A stretch of 49,505 nt of DNA from Candidatus Daviesbacteria bacterium (GCA_016183225.1 JACPEZ010000004.1:1-49505), one strand, 5' to 3'. Shown: positions 6,753 through 15,290, numbered from the stretch's first letter. The notes: generated by a model not told the origin, from the letters alone. Numbers and translations are program-made.

Positions 6753-8598
6753 TGAGCCAGTCGGCATTTTTAAGCACCTCCTCATAATTTGGGATCTCTG
6801 GTTTAACTGTTTCGTCCAAAATAGGGTTTTCTACTGCCATTGTCGCCATTGTTGCCACTCCGTGCCTAGGATTAGTGGCAGTAACATCATTTTCAGTGGC
6901 AGTAATGGCAACAGGAGAATCTTTATCGCCATTAGATTTTGAATTCAGAGTGGTGGTAGTGGCAGTAGTGGCGATAATTTTCTTCTGTTGGACAGTTTTA
7001 GTAAGTTTGATTAAGGTACCTGCGCTGCTTTCTGATCTTGTTGCAGTAATACCTATGGAAATAAGATTAGGTCTTACTTGCATAATTTTTCTCCAAAGAT
7101 GATTTACTGCCTTAGGAAAACCGTCTTCCCCGCCTACTTGCTGTTTTGAATTTTCGACAATCGTTTTTAATTCCCCGTATAGCTCCGAAGCCAAACTTTC
7201 CCATTCCTCTTTATTAGACATGAATTGAATTATTGCGCTGGCTGTAACGCTTGCCTCAAGAGCAGTTTCATTTTGTCTTTTAGTATTCTTATCAAATGCT
7301 GCTAAAAAAGAATTTTGAGTGAATCCCAGCGCAATTGCTGCTGCGGATGCGTATTTTGCATAATCTGCCATTCGTGGTCGAACTGTAAATTTTAAGGTTG
7401 GTGCAATCTTCAAGATTTTAGATAAAATATCAAACAAAGATCCTAGGATTGCTGGTTTAAGATTGTTAAACTCGATCCAGAGTTCTTCTTCGGCCTGACG
7501 ATTTTCTGGTGGTATTAGATCGTAGGCGAGGATTAGCGACCTTTCTAGTAGGTCCGCTCTTGTTGCTACTAAAGTAATTCCAGAAAGTCCTACTGCTATT
7601 TTCTGTTTAAAAACTATGGCGTCTTCATCTGTAAATAGCTTCCTTTTTGTAGAACCGATTCCGGTAACAAAACGGGAAAAGGCATCAGATAGTTCATCCC
7701 GTAAGTTGGAAAGATTATCTAAATACAAACAATAGTGATGGTGTGCAGCTAGGGCAAGCTCCCGCAGATCACTTATGGGATCAAGCAGGTCTGCGTGACT
7801 TGGATCAATTAGATTTCTTGCAATCCGCAGACTTGTAGATTTTGCGCTTCCCTGATCTCCTGTATTTATCAATGCCACCCTAGGAATGTCAGGGATGCAA
7901 ACTGTTGGTAAATAAGTTAGAAAAAGCAGCTTGTCGGTCTCCGATTTTAGATTGATAAACGGCAGAACATCCTCAAGGTTGCCTCCCCTTATAGGTGTAA
8001 CTTGAGCCATCTGGTGATTAAATCTGCGGAACTTTACAGGAACGTTTGGATAGCCATCTATTTCCCAGCCATTCTGATCTACCCTGACAACCCGAATATC
8101 GTCACCTAAATCATAATAAATAACTCCATTTATCCTAGCTATTCGATTGTAAAGCTCAATGATTTGTCTTTCATGGAATGCCTTACCCTCCAGAGTACCG
8201 ACAACCGTTTGGAAGGTGTCACCACTAAAGCCTTTTTCGTACTCTTCCCAATATTTTCCCGCAAGCCATCTTCTGAAAGTTACACTCCTAATAGGAAAAG
8301 CAGTAACAGCTTTTTCTGGAAAACTAATATGCGGTTCCCCTAATTGATCCAAATACAATTCAGAGCCAGACTCAAGCGTTAGGTTTACCAGTTGTTCAGC
8401 TACTTTATCTCCTTTTGGAAGTTGCTTTTCTTTGGATTCACTTTCTTGTGGGATTAGATCGTTATCTTCCTTAGAATAGTTTTCCATTTGCTCGTTAGGG
8501 GGATTTATCCCTAGGGAAGCAAGGGTTTTGTTTAGCTGTGAGTTTGGATCTTCGAATTCTTTATCTCCTGGAATATATATATTGCTCTCTTTCTGCAT
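6745..8598 (-). CDS. Helicase-like P-loop ATPase, probable replication protein of the element
   Basis: 617 aa. The central ATPase domain has Walker A GDQGSAKS (247-254), a Walker B-like segment CLYLDNLSNL (290-299), and a downstream region with GSTKRKLFTDEDAIVF and RADLLERSLIL. This resembles the SF3/D5-like helicase ATPases linked to primases on plasmids, phages and integrative elements. The acidic N-terminus (1-65) and the Thr/Ala-rich tail before PEIPNYEEVLKNADWLND look disordered. No primase catalytic motif was seen. A structured leader with the Shine-Dalgarno inside a stem precedes it, and a 90-aa gene is coupled downstream. Confidence 0.72.
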   Translation of the reverse strand: MQKESNIYIPGDKEFEDPNSQLNKTLASLGINPPNEQMENYSKEDNDLIPQESESKEKQLPKGDKVAEQLVNLTLESGSELYLDQLGEPHISFPEKAVTAFPIRSVTFRRWLAGKYWEEYEKGFSGDTFQTVVGTLEGKAFHERQIIELYNRIARINGVIYYDLGDDIRVVRVDQNGWEIDGYPNVPVKFRRFNHQMAQVTPIRGGNLEDVLPFINLKSETDKLLFLTYLPTVCIPDIPRVALINTGDQGSAKSTSLRIARNLIDPSHADLLDPISDLRELALAAHHHYCLYLDNLSNLRDELSDAFSRFVTGIGSTKRKLFTDEDAIVFKQKIAVGLSGITLVATRADLLERSLILAYDLIPPENRQAEEELWIEFNNLKPAILGSLFDILSKILKIAPTLKFTVRPRMADYAKYASAAAIALGFTQNSFLAAFDKNTKRQNETALEASVTASAIIQFMSNKEEWESLASELYGELKTIVENSKQQVGGEDGFPKAVNHLWRKIMQVRPNLISIGITATRSESSAGTLIKLTKTVQQKKIIATTATTTTLNSKSNGDKDSPVAITATENDVTATNPRHGVATMATMAVENPILDETVKPEIPNYEEVLKNADWLND

Positions 8599-8600
8599 AT

Positions 8601-8740
8601 AAAAACTCCCGTCTCAGGTGGAATCCCAACGGGAGCTTTTATGTTTCCACCTGATTCTTGGCATTAAAAAACGCCCACAACAAAACTCCTTTTTGAAAGA
8701 AATTCTATTGCGGGCGTTTGGGCTTGTTGCCTCTAAATGC
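8601..8740 (-). promoter_or_regulatory. Structured 5' leader with H-type pseudoknot that includes the Shine-Dalgarno of the ATPase gene
   Basis: Two perfect inverted repeats interlock. CTCCCGT (8606-8612) pairs with ACGGGAG (8629-8635), and TCAGGTGGAA (8614-8623) pairs with TTCCACCTGA (8645-8654), giving the order a-b-a'-b' of an H-type pseudoknot. On the minus strand the last stem strand GACGGGAG followed by TTTTTATATG contains the Shine-Dalgarno of the 617-aa gene. Further upstream a hairpin (8670-8676 with 8712-8718, plus CAA/TTG) is followed on the minus strand by six T, like an intrinsic terminator. Together these look like a cis-acting control region. No known riboswitch class was recognised. 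Confidence 0.7.
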
Positions 8741-8881
8741 CGTTTATAATCTTACAATAACATCTACTCTATGAGCTTGTCAATATGGTATTTTATTCTT
8801 GCTTGTTAGCTTCGGAGTTCATAAGTTTTATAGGACTAACTTATATCATAATACATTATCTTTATCAGTAATCTAAGAAGT

Positions 8882-9238
8882 TTATGGCTCAAGCGGATGG
8901 TAGTTAGATTTCATATCATCCGGTAAACTTTCAAAACAATCGCTACACATCAAAGTTTTCAGCAACTTCCCATCAACAGAAGATTCTACAAAATCAATGC
9001 TATCCTCATTTTTCGGGAGCCTACAAATGTTACAGAGCTTCGCAATTGGTTGCTTTTGTGGTTTAAAACGTATCCCATCAGTGTCATCAGAAGGTTGACT
9101 AAAGAGTTTTTCTCGGATTAATTGACGGATAAATTCAGCCTGGCGATAATCAAATTCTTTACAATAGAGATTTAATTTATTAAACAAACCTTTTGGTAAA
9201 ACAAAAGTAATTCTTGTCTCCTTCACAGTATTAGGCAT
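8882..9238 (-). CDS. Ribbon-helix-helix DNA-binding protein with C-terminal zinc-ribbon-like Cys pairs
   Basis: 118 aa. The N-terminus (ETRITFVLPKGLFNKLNLYCKEFDYRQAEFIRQLIREKL) fits a ribbon-helix-helix fold: a beta strand followed by two helices. The C-terminal part has paired cysteines (CNIC and CSDC) likely to hold one zinc. An inverted repeat overlaps its start region (9240-9257), consistent with autoregulation. It may control the replication gene lying downstream on the same strand. Confidence 0.68.
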   Translation of the reverse strand: MPNTVKETRITFVLPKGLFNKLNLYCKEFDYRQAEFIRQLIREKLFSQPSDDTDGIRFKPQKQPIAKLCNICRLPKNEDSIDFVESSVDGKLLKTLMCSDCFESLPDDMKSNYHPLEP

Positions 9239-9239
9239 A

Positions 9240-9257
9240 ATGTTGGCATTATAACAT
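9240..9257. promoter_or_regulatory. Candidate operator/-10 region upstream of the RHH gene
   Basis: ATGTT-N8-AACAT forms an inverted repeat just upstream of the ATG at 9238. On the minus strand it contains TATAAT. Overlap of a -10-like box with an inverted repeat suits self-repression by the RHH protein. Confidence 0.4.
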
Positions 9258-9438
9258 CAATATACCAGTGATTTTATGAAAATTATCACGCTGTCAGAGT
9301 GATTTTTGGTACTGCTGCGGATCTTTCTCCTCCTTGTTAAATTTGCACTAATTTGATAAAGAACGAGTCATTTTAAAAGGGCTGAACTACTTGCCATTGG
9401 ATATGCTAATTTGGGTAACATTATGGACCTTTCTTCCA

Positions 9439-9663
9439 TTAAAAATTTATCAGATCTTTTACTTTTACCCCCAAAGAAGAAGCAATTCTCTGTAAACTTC
9501 TCAAACTTATTCGGCGCTTGCCAACTTCCAGCAAGCCAACAGTGGTTTGGCTTAAACTGCTTTTAATGGCTACTTCTTCCTGGCTTAAATCCCGCTGCCG
9601 TCTCATTCTTGCAATTCTTTTCCCCAGTGAAATATCCCTTTGAGTAAACTTTGTTTTGTTCAT
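9439..9663 (-). CDS. XRE-family HTH transcriptional regulator
   Basis: 74 aa. A single Cro/C1-type helix-turn-helix covers nearly the whole protein: RDISLGKRIARMRRQRDLSQEEVAIKSSLSQTTVGLLEVGKRRISLRSLQRIASSLG. It is divergent from the cargo block that begins at 9768. A 7-bp inverted repeat in the intergenic gap (9696-9716) is a good operator candidate. It probably serves as the lysogeny- or maintenance-type repressor of the element. Confidence 0.88.
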   Translation of the reverse strand: MNKTKFTQRDISLGKRIARMRRQRDLSQEEVAIKSSLSQTTVGLLEVGKRRISLRSLQRIASSLGVKVKDLINF

Positions 9664-9695
9664 GACTCAAAGCTAACAGAAAATGCAAGAAAAAC

Positions 9696-9716
9696 TTATT
9701 ACACATAGAGTAATAA
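9696..9716. promoter_or_regulatory. Candidate XRE operator in the divergent promoter region
   Basis: TTATTAC (9696-9702) and GTAATAA (9710-9716) are perfect inverted repeats 7 nt apart, placed between the XRE gene and the plus-strand cargo genes. A TTGACT sequence follows to the right. The arrangement fits a repressor site controlling both directions. Confidence 0.55.
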
Positions 9717-9767
9717 ATTGAAGCTCAAACCATTGACTTTTTATTACATTTCTGATAAGTTCGAGGT

Positions 9768-10091
9768 ATGATGAATAAAATAACTAATTTTAGAATTTTT
9801 AATCAGGTTATAGTTGGAGTATTCATGCTATTTTTGGTGGGAAGTATGTATAGTCCTTTTTATTCCCCTCCATTTAGACCGATTAGATATAATCCTCCAT
9901 ATATTCAGCCACCAACAAGTATAACAAATCGTACTTTTAGATTTATGCCAATAGAGCCACTATTAAACCGCATACAAAATTCAGCTAAAATGAACTTGGT
10001 TATACCTCCTCCCGCTCCAGTTCCGCGTATTAACATATATTATGTCGGTCCGCGATATGATCCATACAGAGATCTTATTAATTATCCTTAG
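9768..10091 (+). CDS. Hypothetical membrane-anchored Pro-rich protein
   Basis: 107 aa. A membrane segment at about 12-26 (VIVGVFMLFLVGSMY) is followed by a Pro/Tyr/Arg-rich external or cytoplasmic tail (FYSPPFRPIRYNPPYIQPP, VIPPPAPVPR). No family was recognised. It is the first gene of a plus-strand cargo run (9768-12940) in which most products have an N-terminal membrane segment. Confidence 0.55.
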   Translation: MMNKITNFRIFNQVIVGVFMLFLVGSMYSPFYSPPFRPIRYNPPYIQPPTSITNRTFRFMPIEPLLNRIQNSAKMNLVIPPPAPVPRINIYYVGPRYDPYRDLINYP

Positions 10092-10102
10092 AAAAATCCG
10101 TA

Positions 10103-10546
10103 ATGTTAAATTATGTACATGATAAAAACAGTTTTAATATATTTAATTGGTTGACGACGAAGCGACCTTTTGAAGGCAGAATTAAAAGAAGAAATTTTGT
10201 CCTTCTCTATCTACCATTTACTATATTAGTTATCTTTTTACAAACACTTGCACAACCAGAAATAGCGCAGAATTTATCGGACCAAATTGCTATAATTTTA
10301 CTCATAGTGCTCATAGCCACAGTAGGTTTTGGATTACTGTACATGTTGCCACTATTGGTTAGAAGACTACATGACTTAAATCATTCTGGATGGGCACTTT
10401 TATTGATGTTCGTACCTTTTATAAATTTAGGTCTTATACTGATCTTGTTATTTGTTAGAGGAACAGAGGGAGAAAATAAATATGGTAAGGAACCACCAGA
10501 TAATAGGAGCCCGCTAGACGATCTATTTAATAGGAGGGGCGGGTAA
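10103..10546 (+). CDS. DUF805 family membrane protein
   Basis: 147 aa. It shows DUF805 hallmarks: an N-terminal FEGRIKRRNFVLLYLPF segment, hydrophobic helices, the family signature RRLHDLNHSGWALLL, and a C-terminal FVRGTEGENKYGKEP. The function of the family is unknown. Next to other membrane cargo of the element it may alter the host envelope. Confidence 0.85.
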   Translation: MLNYVHDKNSFNIFNWLTTKRPFEGRIKRRNFVLLYLPFTILVIFLQTLAQPEIAQNLSDQIAIILLIVLIATVGFGLLYMLPLLVRRLHDLNHSGWALLLMFVPFINLGLILILLFVRGTEGENKYGKEPPDNRSPLDDLFNRRGG

Positions 10547-11083
10547 ATGCCCCAAAATGCCAAAATTATCATTTTTACAACATTTTTATCAATCCTCATA
10601 GTTATTTTAGTCACAAGAATTATCAATAAGCAATTTCAAAATGGTGAAGTTGAAGTTACTAGTGAATTAAGTAGTCCATTTTTTGAAGAAGTAAATTTTC
10701 CACAGAATGAAGCAAGATGGGATAAAGTAGAAAAAGAAAATGAGAGTCTTAGAAAAGTATGCGAGGAAAACGGTGCAGTATGGACACAGGGTTATGGGAG
10801 TTTTGAAGGGAAGTGTACTAAAAAGCAAATTGTAGATAAGTGTGAGAAAAGTGGTGGAGTATGGATGCAGGGCCCCTTTGGTGAAGGACCTTTCTGTAAT
10901 AAAAAATACTCAGATGGTGGGAAAAGTTGTACAGACTCAAGTCAATGTTTATCAAAACAGTGTATTATTCGAAAGGAAGAAAGAATGAGTCGCGAAGGAA
11001 AATGTGCTGATTGGCAAGTAAATTATGGCTGTTATGGATTATTAAAAAGAGGTAGAATAACCAATGATGCCTGTAGAGATTAA
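10547..11083 (+). CDS. Hypothetical membrane-anchored Cys-rich extracytoplasmic protein
   Basis: 178 aa starting directly after the DUF805 stop. A membrane segment at 9-25 (FTTFLSILIVILVTRII) precedes a domain with many cysteines (CEENGAVW, GKCTK, CEKSGGVWMQG, CNKK, CTDSSQCLSKQC, CADW, GCYG). The repeated C-x4-G-x-VW motif and even Cys spacing suggest disulfide-bonded modules outside the cell. No catalytic motif was recognised. Confidence 0.6.
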   Translation: MPQNAKIIIFTTFLSILIVILVTRIINKQFQNGEVEVTSELSSPFFEEVNFPQNEARWDKVEKENESLRKVCEENGAVWTQGYGSFEGKCTKKQIVDKCEKSGGVWMQGPFGEGPFCNKKYSDGGKSCTDSSQCLSKQCIIRKEERMSREGKCADWQVNYGCYGLLKRGRITNDACRD

Positions 11084-11122
11084 GTATTCTGTATAATTAA
11101 GTATGAATGGGGGTGAGTTATT

Positions 11123-11455
11123 ATAGACGACCAAACACCAAATTCTGAACCGAAGCAAAGCAATACTGGGAAATGGATAGTGGCAATTATTGCAGCAGCA
11201 GTTATTGGAGGTGGTGCAGTAGCACTTATTAATAATGCTAATAAAACATCAACTCAAGTGCCTACTCCATCTCCAACTGTTCAAAGTAGCCCTACTCCGA
11301 GATCACCAAAACCGACTGTTTCGGGAGGAGATAAGGACTGTACAGATTTTGCAACTCACGCGGAGGCTCAAGCATTCTTTGAAGCTGCTGGCCCTGGTGA
11401 TCCGCATAGGCTAGATAGAGACGGGGATGGCATTGCTTGTGAGACTTTGCCATAA
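11123..11455 (+). CDS. Membrane-anchored Excalibur-domain protein with apparent AUA start
   Basis: 110 aa if read from ATA at 11123 (ATA GAC GAC CAA, product MDDQTPNSEPKQ...). No ATG lies in frame near the start; the GTG at 11180 would cut into the membrane segment. GGGGG at 11109-11113, extended by TGA, sits 9 nt before the ATA, the same spacing as at the TTG and ATT starts of other genes here. Layout: short cytoplasmic tail, membrane helix (about 20-37, WIVAIIAAAVIGGGAVAL), Pro/Ser/Thr linker, and a C-terminal Excalibur motif (DCTDF...LDRDGDGIACE) that binds calcium in other proteins. Confidence 0.75.
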   Translation: MDDQTPNSEPKQSNTGKWIVAIIAAAVIGGGAVALINNANKTSTQVPTPSPTVQSSPTPRSPKPTVSGGDKDCTDFATHAEAQAFFEAAGPGDPHRLDRDGDGIACETLP

Positions 11456-11492
11456 ATTTATCCACATGCCCTAGGATATAAGGAGTGGACTG

Positions 11493-11885
11493 ATGAATAA
11501 AATGAACCAAAAAGGTATAGTAGTGTTATTGATTGTATTGGGCTTACTTCTGATCTTTGGTAGCTTCTATTGGTTCGAGCTAAGACCCACCAAGATTAGA
11601 CAAGAGTGTTCCTGGGTAAAGCATACTGATGAGGCTATTCCTGCTAAGCCAGCCATGAGCGAAGAAGAATTAAGGGTGAAAGGTATCATTAAGGATGATT
11701 GTAAGGGATCAGGGTACGTTAGCATATTCAGCGAATCTTTTGAGGAAATATGCGAACGCAATAATAAACAAACAATTGAGGAGTATAAAACAGACAGACC
11801 TGCTGTTCCGGCAAAGGACTGGTATTCTAAGGCTTCGGAAAAGCAATATGATTTCTGTATAAAAGAGAAGGGATTAGTCCGCTAG
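11493..11885 (+). CDS. Hypothetical membrane-anchored protein
   Basis: 130 aa. The N-terminal membrane segment at 9-28 (IVVLLIVLGLLLIFGSFYWF) is followed by a soluble domain with four Cys (QECSW, DDCKG, EICERN, DFCIKE). No family was recognised. It is likely translocated outside the membrane, like its neighbours. Confidence 0.55.
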   Translation: MNKMNQKGIVVLLIVLGLLLIFGSFYWFELRPTKIRQECSWVKHTDEAIPAKPAMSEEELRVKGIIKDDCKGSGYVSIFSESFEEICERNNKQTIEEYKTDRPAVPAKDWYSKASEKQYDFCIKEKGLVR

Positions 11886-11950
11886 TGAAGCAAGTGAAAA
11901 TAAGAACTTTGAGGTTCTCAGAATTTTTAATATAATAACTGTAGATAGAT

Positions 11951-12940
11951 ATGGAAAAATTTAAAAAAATATTAAGATGGGTTCTTGGTATTTTAAGTAC
12001 GGTAGGCGCATTGGTTTATATCTCAACTAGCATTCCTACTTTTATTGTTTGGCTTCTACTTGCAGCTTTACTGATCCCTCCTGGCGAGAGATTAATTATG
12101 AGTAGATTTCCGATAAAACTGCCAACTATTGCTAAAGTTATTGCAGGTATAGCCTTATTTTTAATAGCGGTAATGATTGCTCCTAAAAGCCAGACCGCAG
12201 AACAGATACAGAAGGTTGAACCAAAGTCTCAAGGGCAAGTTAATGTTGCAGCTACTTCATCCCCTACATCAATACCGCAATCCGATCTTTACACTGTTTC
12301 CTCCGTAATTGATGGAGACACTATTCAGGTTGTTATTGATAGTAAAAAAGAAACTATTCGCTTGATTGGTATTGATTCACCCGAAACAGTAGACCCCAGA
12401 AAGCCTGTTCAGTGTTTTGGTAAAGAAGCATCAGCAAAGCTAAAATCATTGATTTCAGGTAAATCAGTCAGACTTGAGGCAGATCAAAGCCAGGATAATA
12501 GGGATAAATACCAAAGGTTCCTTAGATATGTATTTTTAGAAGATGGAACTAATGTTAATAAACTGATGGTTAGTGAAGGATTTGCATACGAATATACCTA
12601 CAATACACCTTACAAATATCAATCTGAATTCAAACAGGCACAAAAAGAAGCAGAAGAGAATAAAAGAGGTCTGTGGGCCGATAATGCCTGCCCTACTAGC
12701 TCCCCACAGCCATCAATACAAACTAGCGGAACAAGTTCCACTACAACTGGTGGTTCCTCGGATACTACAGGGACTTCGGGTGGATCTTTCGATAGTAGTG
12801 GTAAATTCACTTGTGCAGGCAAGACTAAATGTGGTCAGATGGTATCTTGTGAGGAAGCCTACTTCTACCTTAATAGTTGTGGTGTAGCACGCCTAGACGG
12901 AGATAAAGATGGAGTACCGTGCGAAAGTCTGTGTAATTAA
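11951..12940 (+). CDS. Membrane-anchored thermonuclease (SNase-like) with Excalibur C-terminus
   Basis: 329 aa. Two hydrophobic segments lie at about 10-44 and 55-80. The staphylococcal-nuclease domain (about 113-243) has VIDGDTIQV, IRLIGIDSPE, the NRDKYQRFLRYVFL loop and NKRGLWAD at its end. A Ser/Thr/Gly linker leads to an Excalibur motif (RLDGDKDGVPCESLC). Family members cleave DNA and RNA with calcium. The topology suggests a nuclease facing outwards, useful for nucleic-acid scavenging or defence. A second Excalibur protein lies two genes upstream. Confidence 0.9.
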   Translation: MEKFKKILRWVLGILSTVGALVYISTSIPTFIVWLLLAALLIPPGERLIMSRFPIKLPTIAKVIAGIALFLIAVMIAPKSQTAEQIQKVEPKSQGQVNVAATSSPTSIPQSDLYTVSSVIDGDTIQVVIDSKKETIRLIGIDSPETVDPRKPVQCFGKEASAKLKSLISGKSVRLEADQSQDNRDKYQRFLRYVFLEDGTNVNKLMVSEGFAYEYTYNTPYKYQSEFKQAQKEAEENKRGLWADNACPTSSPQPSIQTSGTSSTTTGGSSDTTGTSGGSFDSSGKFTCAGKTKCGQMVSCEEAYFYLNSCGVARLDGDKDGVPCESLCN

Positions 12941-12980
12941 TCGATAAATATATTGATATTTATGTAAATAAAGTTAGAGC

Positions 12981-13397
12981 CTAATCTTCTCCGACCGTTA
13001 ATTTTCTAAGCATATCTTCAATCTCTTTTACAACTTTATCTGCAAACTCATCTAAATGTGCGTAGTCCTTTAAAATTACCCTTTTAACACCCCTTTTTCG
13101 GGCTTCTTCATTCCACTTTGGTACTGATGATATGGAAATGATTTTATCAACTCCAAACCTTTCAAGTTCAAGTATATGAAAGGTTCTACCCAACTTATCG
13201 TCATAATCAATGAGTACAATATCAAAGTGCGCTCTGGGGTTATTGTTTATATAGTCCTGAACCTGCTGACCATTAGTTAAAACAATTACGCTAAGCTCAT
13301 CAGGCTGATCTCCTTCAAGTTTATATAATCGCTCTAAGATTTTTGAAAGGGTTAGTAGGTGATCCTCTAAAATCAGGATCGTTTTATTGAAGTACAT
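12981..13397 (-). CDS. Stand-alone response-regulator receiver domain protein
   Basis: 138 aa. A receiver fold with the acidic pair in TILILEDH, the phospho-acceptor Asp in FDIVLIDYDDK, the Ser/Thr switch in IISISSVPK, and the conserved Lys in RVILKDYA. No output domain and no neighbouring histidine kinase were found. It may act as a CheY-like signal carrier or a pseudo-receiver. Confidence 0.7.
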   Translation of the reverse strand: MYFNKTILILEDHLLTLSKILERLYKLEGDQPDELSVIVLTNGQQVQDYINNNPRAHFDIVLIDYDDKLGRTFHILELERFGVDKIISISSVPKWNEEARKRGVKRVILKDYAHLDEFADKVVKEIEDMLRKLTVGED

Positions 13398-13544
13398 AAT
13401 GTTTAATCATTATAGTACAGCAGATTTTAGATAAGGCATGCACTACTTTCTTTTGCCCTCTTTTGTAAGAAAATGCAACTGCATGCATAAAGCACTTGCG
13501 TTTATCATTATAATCTCCACATAATTGGAGTAAAATACAAAAAT

Positions 13545-14987
13545 ATGGAGTGGATAGCGCTTTTCCTAATTACAATCTGGATAGGTTCCGCAATTAAAGA
13601 TCATATTGATAAGAAGCCACAGAGAGGGAATTATAATGGAGGTTATTATCCCACACCAAGAACTATGAGTACACCTAAAGCTAAATTAAATATAAAGCAG
13701 GTTGATATATCTGACATAAAGCTTAGTCCGGAACAACAAATGTTATTTGACAAGCTAGAAAATACAACCAGCAATATGTTTATAACTGGTAAAGCTGGAA
13801 CTGGTAAATCTGTTTTACTGCAATATTTCAAACAAAACTCTTCCAAACGTTTAGTTGTTGTAGCACCCACAGGGGTTGCAGCTTTAAATGTGGGGGGTCA
13901 AACCATACATTCACTTTTTAGGATTCCTCCTGCATTTATCACAAATGATAAATTAAGATTAACTCCTAAAACTGCCTTACTGCTTAGAAATTTAGATGCA
14001 GTTGTTATTGATGAAATTTCAATGGTCCGTGTTGATCTGATGAATGCTATAGATTACTTGCTTAAGCAAGCCCGTGGCAGTAATTTGCCATTTGGAGGAG
14101 TTCAAATGGTTATGTTTGGAGATCTTTATCAATTACCACCTGTTGTGAATGATTCTGAGCTCCATAAGTACTTTGCAGATAATCATGGTGGATTTCGTTT
14201 TTTTCATGCTCACGCTTGGGGAAATACACCGCTTGAAATATATGAGTTGTCTAAAATTTTCAGACAAAAGGATGAAATATTCAGAGGCATTCTAAACAGT
14301 ATCCGTGCTGGAAGTGTGACTGACCAATTTTTATCTCAGCTTAATGCTCGTGTTACTGTTGAAGTACCCGAAGAAGGCATAATTACTTTGGTCACAACTA
14401 ACGCTTTAGCCAGTGAAATAAATAATCGGAAACTTGGGCAGCTTGAAGGAGAGTTAAAAGAATATCGAGCAACTATCTATGGAGAATTGGAACAATCAGC
14501 TTTCCCAACCGATGAAATTTTACGTTTAAAAAAGGGTGCTCAAGTAATGCTCATCAAAAATGACAGGGAGAAAAAATGGGTTAATGGTTCCATAGGTTAT
14601 GTTCACTCATTATCTGCTACTGAGGTGAAAGTAGACATTGACGGAATTGTTTATTCTGTACCCAGGGAAACTTGGAGCAAAATACGTTATTACTATAACC
14701 AGGAAAAGAAAAAAGTTGAAGAAGAAGTTGTAAGTTCTTTTACCCAATTTCCTCTGAAATTAGCATGGGCTTTAACTATCCATAAAGCCCAGGGTCAAAC
14801 CTATGGTTCTGTTGCAGTGGATATGGGGGATGGGGCTTTTGCCCATGGTCAAACATATGTAGCCTTAAGCAGATGTAAAAGCCTTGAAGGACTATATCTC
14901 AAAAGAGAAATCCTAAGGGAGGATATTATGGTTGATCCTGCTGTGATTAGTTTCATGAATAAAGCACAAATTTTGGATATAAACTAA
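13545..14987 (+). CDS. PIF1-like superfamily 1 DNA helicase with hydrophobic N-terminus
   Basis: 480 aa. Helicase motifs are visible: Walker A TGKAGTGKS (81-89), motif Ia VVAPTGVAALNVGGQTIHSLF, motif II VVIDEISMV (154-162), GDLYQLPPV, and C-terminal LAWALTIHKAQGQTY and TYVALSRCKSLEGLYL. PIF1-type helicases unwind 5'-to-3' and act in replication and recombination. The first about 16 residues (MEWIALFLITIWIGSA) are strongly hydrophobic, which is unusual for the family and may tether it to the membrane. Confidence 0.9.
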   Translation: MEWIALFLITIWIGSAIKDHIDKKPQRGNYNGGYYPTPRTMSTPKAKLNIKQVDISDIKLSPEQQMLFDKLENTTSNMFITGKAGTGKSVLLQYFKQNSSKRLVVVAPTGVAALNVGGQTIHSLFRIPPAFITNDKLRLTPKTALLLRNLDAVVIDEISMVRVDLMNAIDYLLKQARGSNLPFGGVQMVMFGDLYQLPPVVNDSELHKYFADNHGGFRFFHAHAWGNTPLEIYELSKIFRQKDEIFRGILNSIRAGSVTDQFLSQLNARVTVEVPEEGIITLVTTNALASEINNRKLGQLEGELKEYRATIYGELEQSAFPTDEILRLKKGAQVMLIKNDREKKWVNGSIGYVHSLSATEVKVDIDGIVYSVPRETWSKIRYYYNQEKKKVEEEVVSSFTQFPLKLAWALTIHKAQGQTYGSVAVDMGDGAFAHGQTYVALSRCKSLEGLYLKREILREDIMVDPAVISFMNKAQILDIN

Positions 14988-15004
14988 TTTTGGATTATCT
15001 TTAA

Positions 15005-15241
15005 TTATTTCCCCTCCTGTTTATGTTTCAGTATAAGTTCAAATGCTGTAACCAGTCTTGTACCCTGATCTTGCGCTTCTTCATCTGTTAATTGTCTACC
15101 ATAAACTTCAAGTGTGATTTTTTTAAATTCCTGAACCTCTTCATTCGCTTTTAATTCTCCTCCATTAGACTTGCATATATAATTGAGCATTATAAAATGT
15201 CTTTTCTCAAAATAATGCTCGGAAAAAATAGCCTCCTGCAA
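15005..15241 (-). CDS. Small hypothetical protein (78 aa)
   Basis: A complete frame, converging with the PIF1 gene, 17 nt away. Charged and probably helical (ANEEVQEFKKITLEVYGRQLTDEEAQDQG). No family was recognised and there is no membrane segment. Confidence 0.45.
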   Translation of the reverse strand: MQEAIFSEHYFEKRHFIMLNYICKSNGGELKANEEVQEFKKITLEVYGRQLTDEEAQDQGTRLVTAFELILKHKQEGK

Positions 15242-15290
15242 ATGTAAAAATTCAATATTTGCAGGTTGCGGGAGGGCTGGCTTAGCAGGG

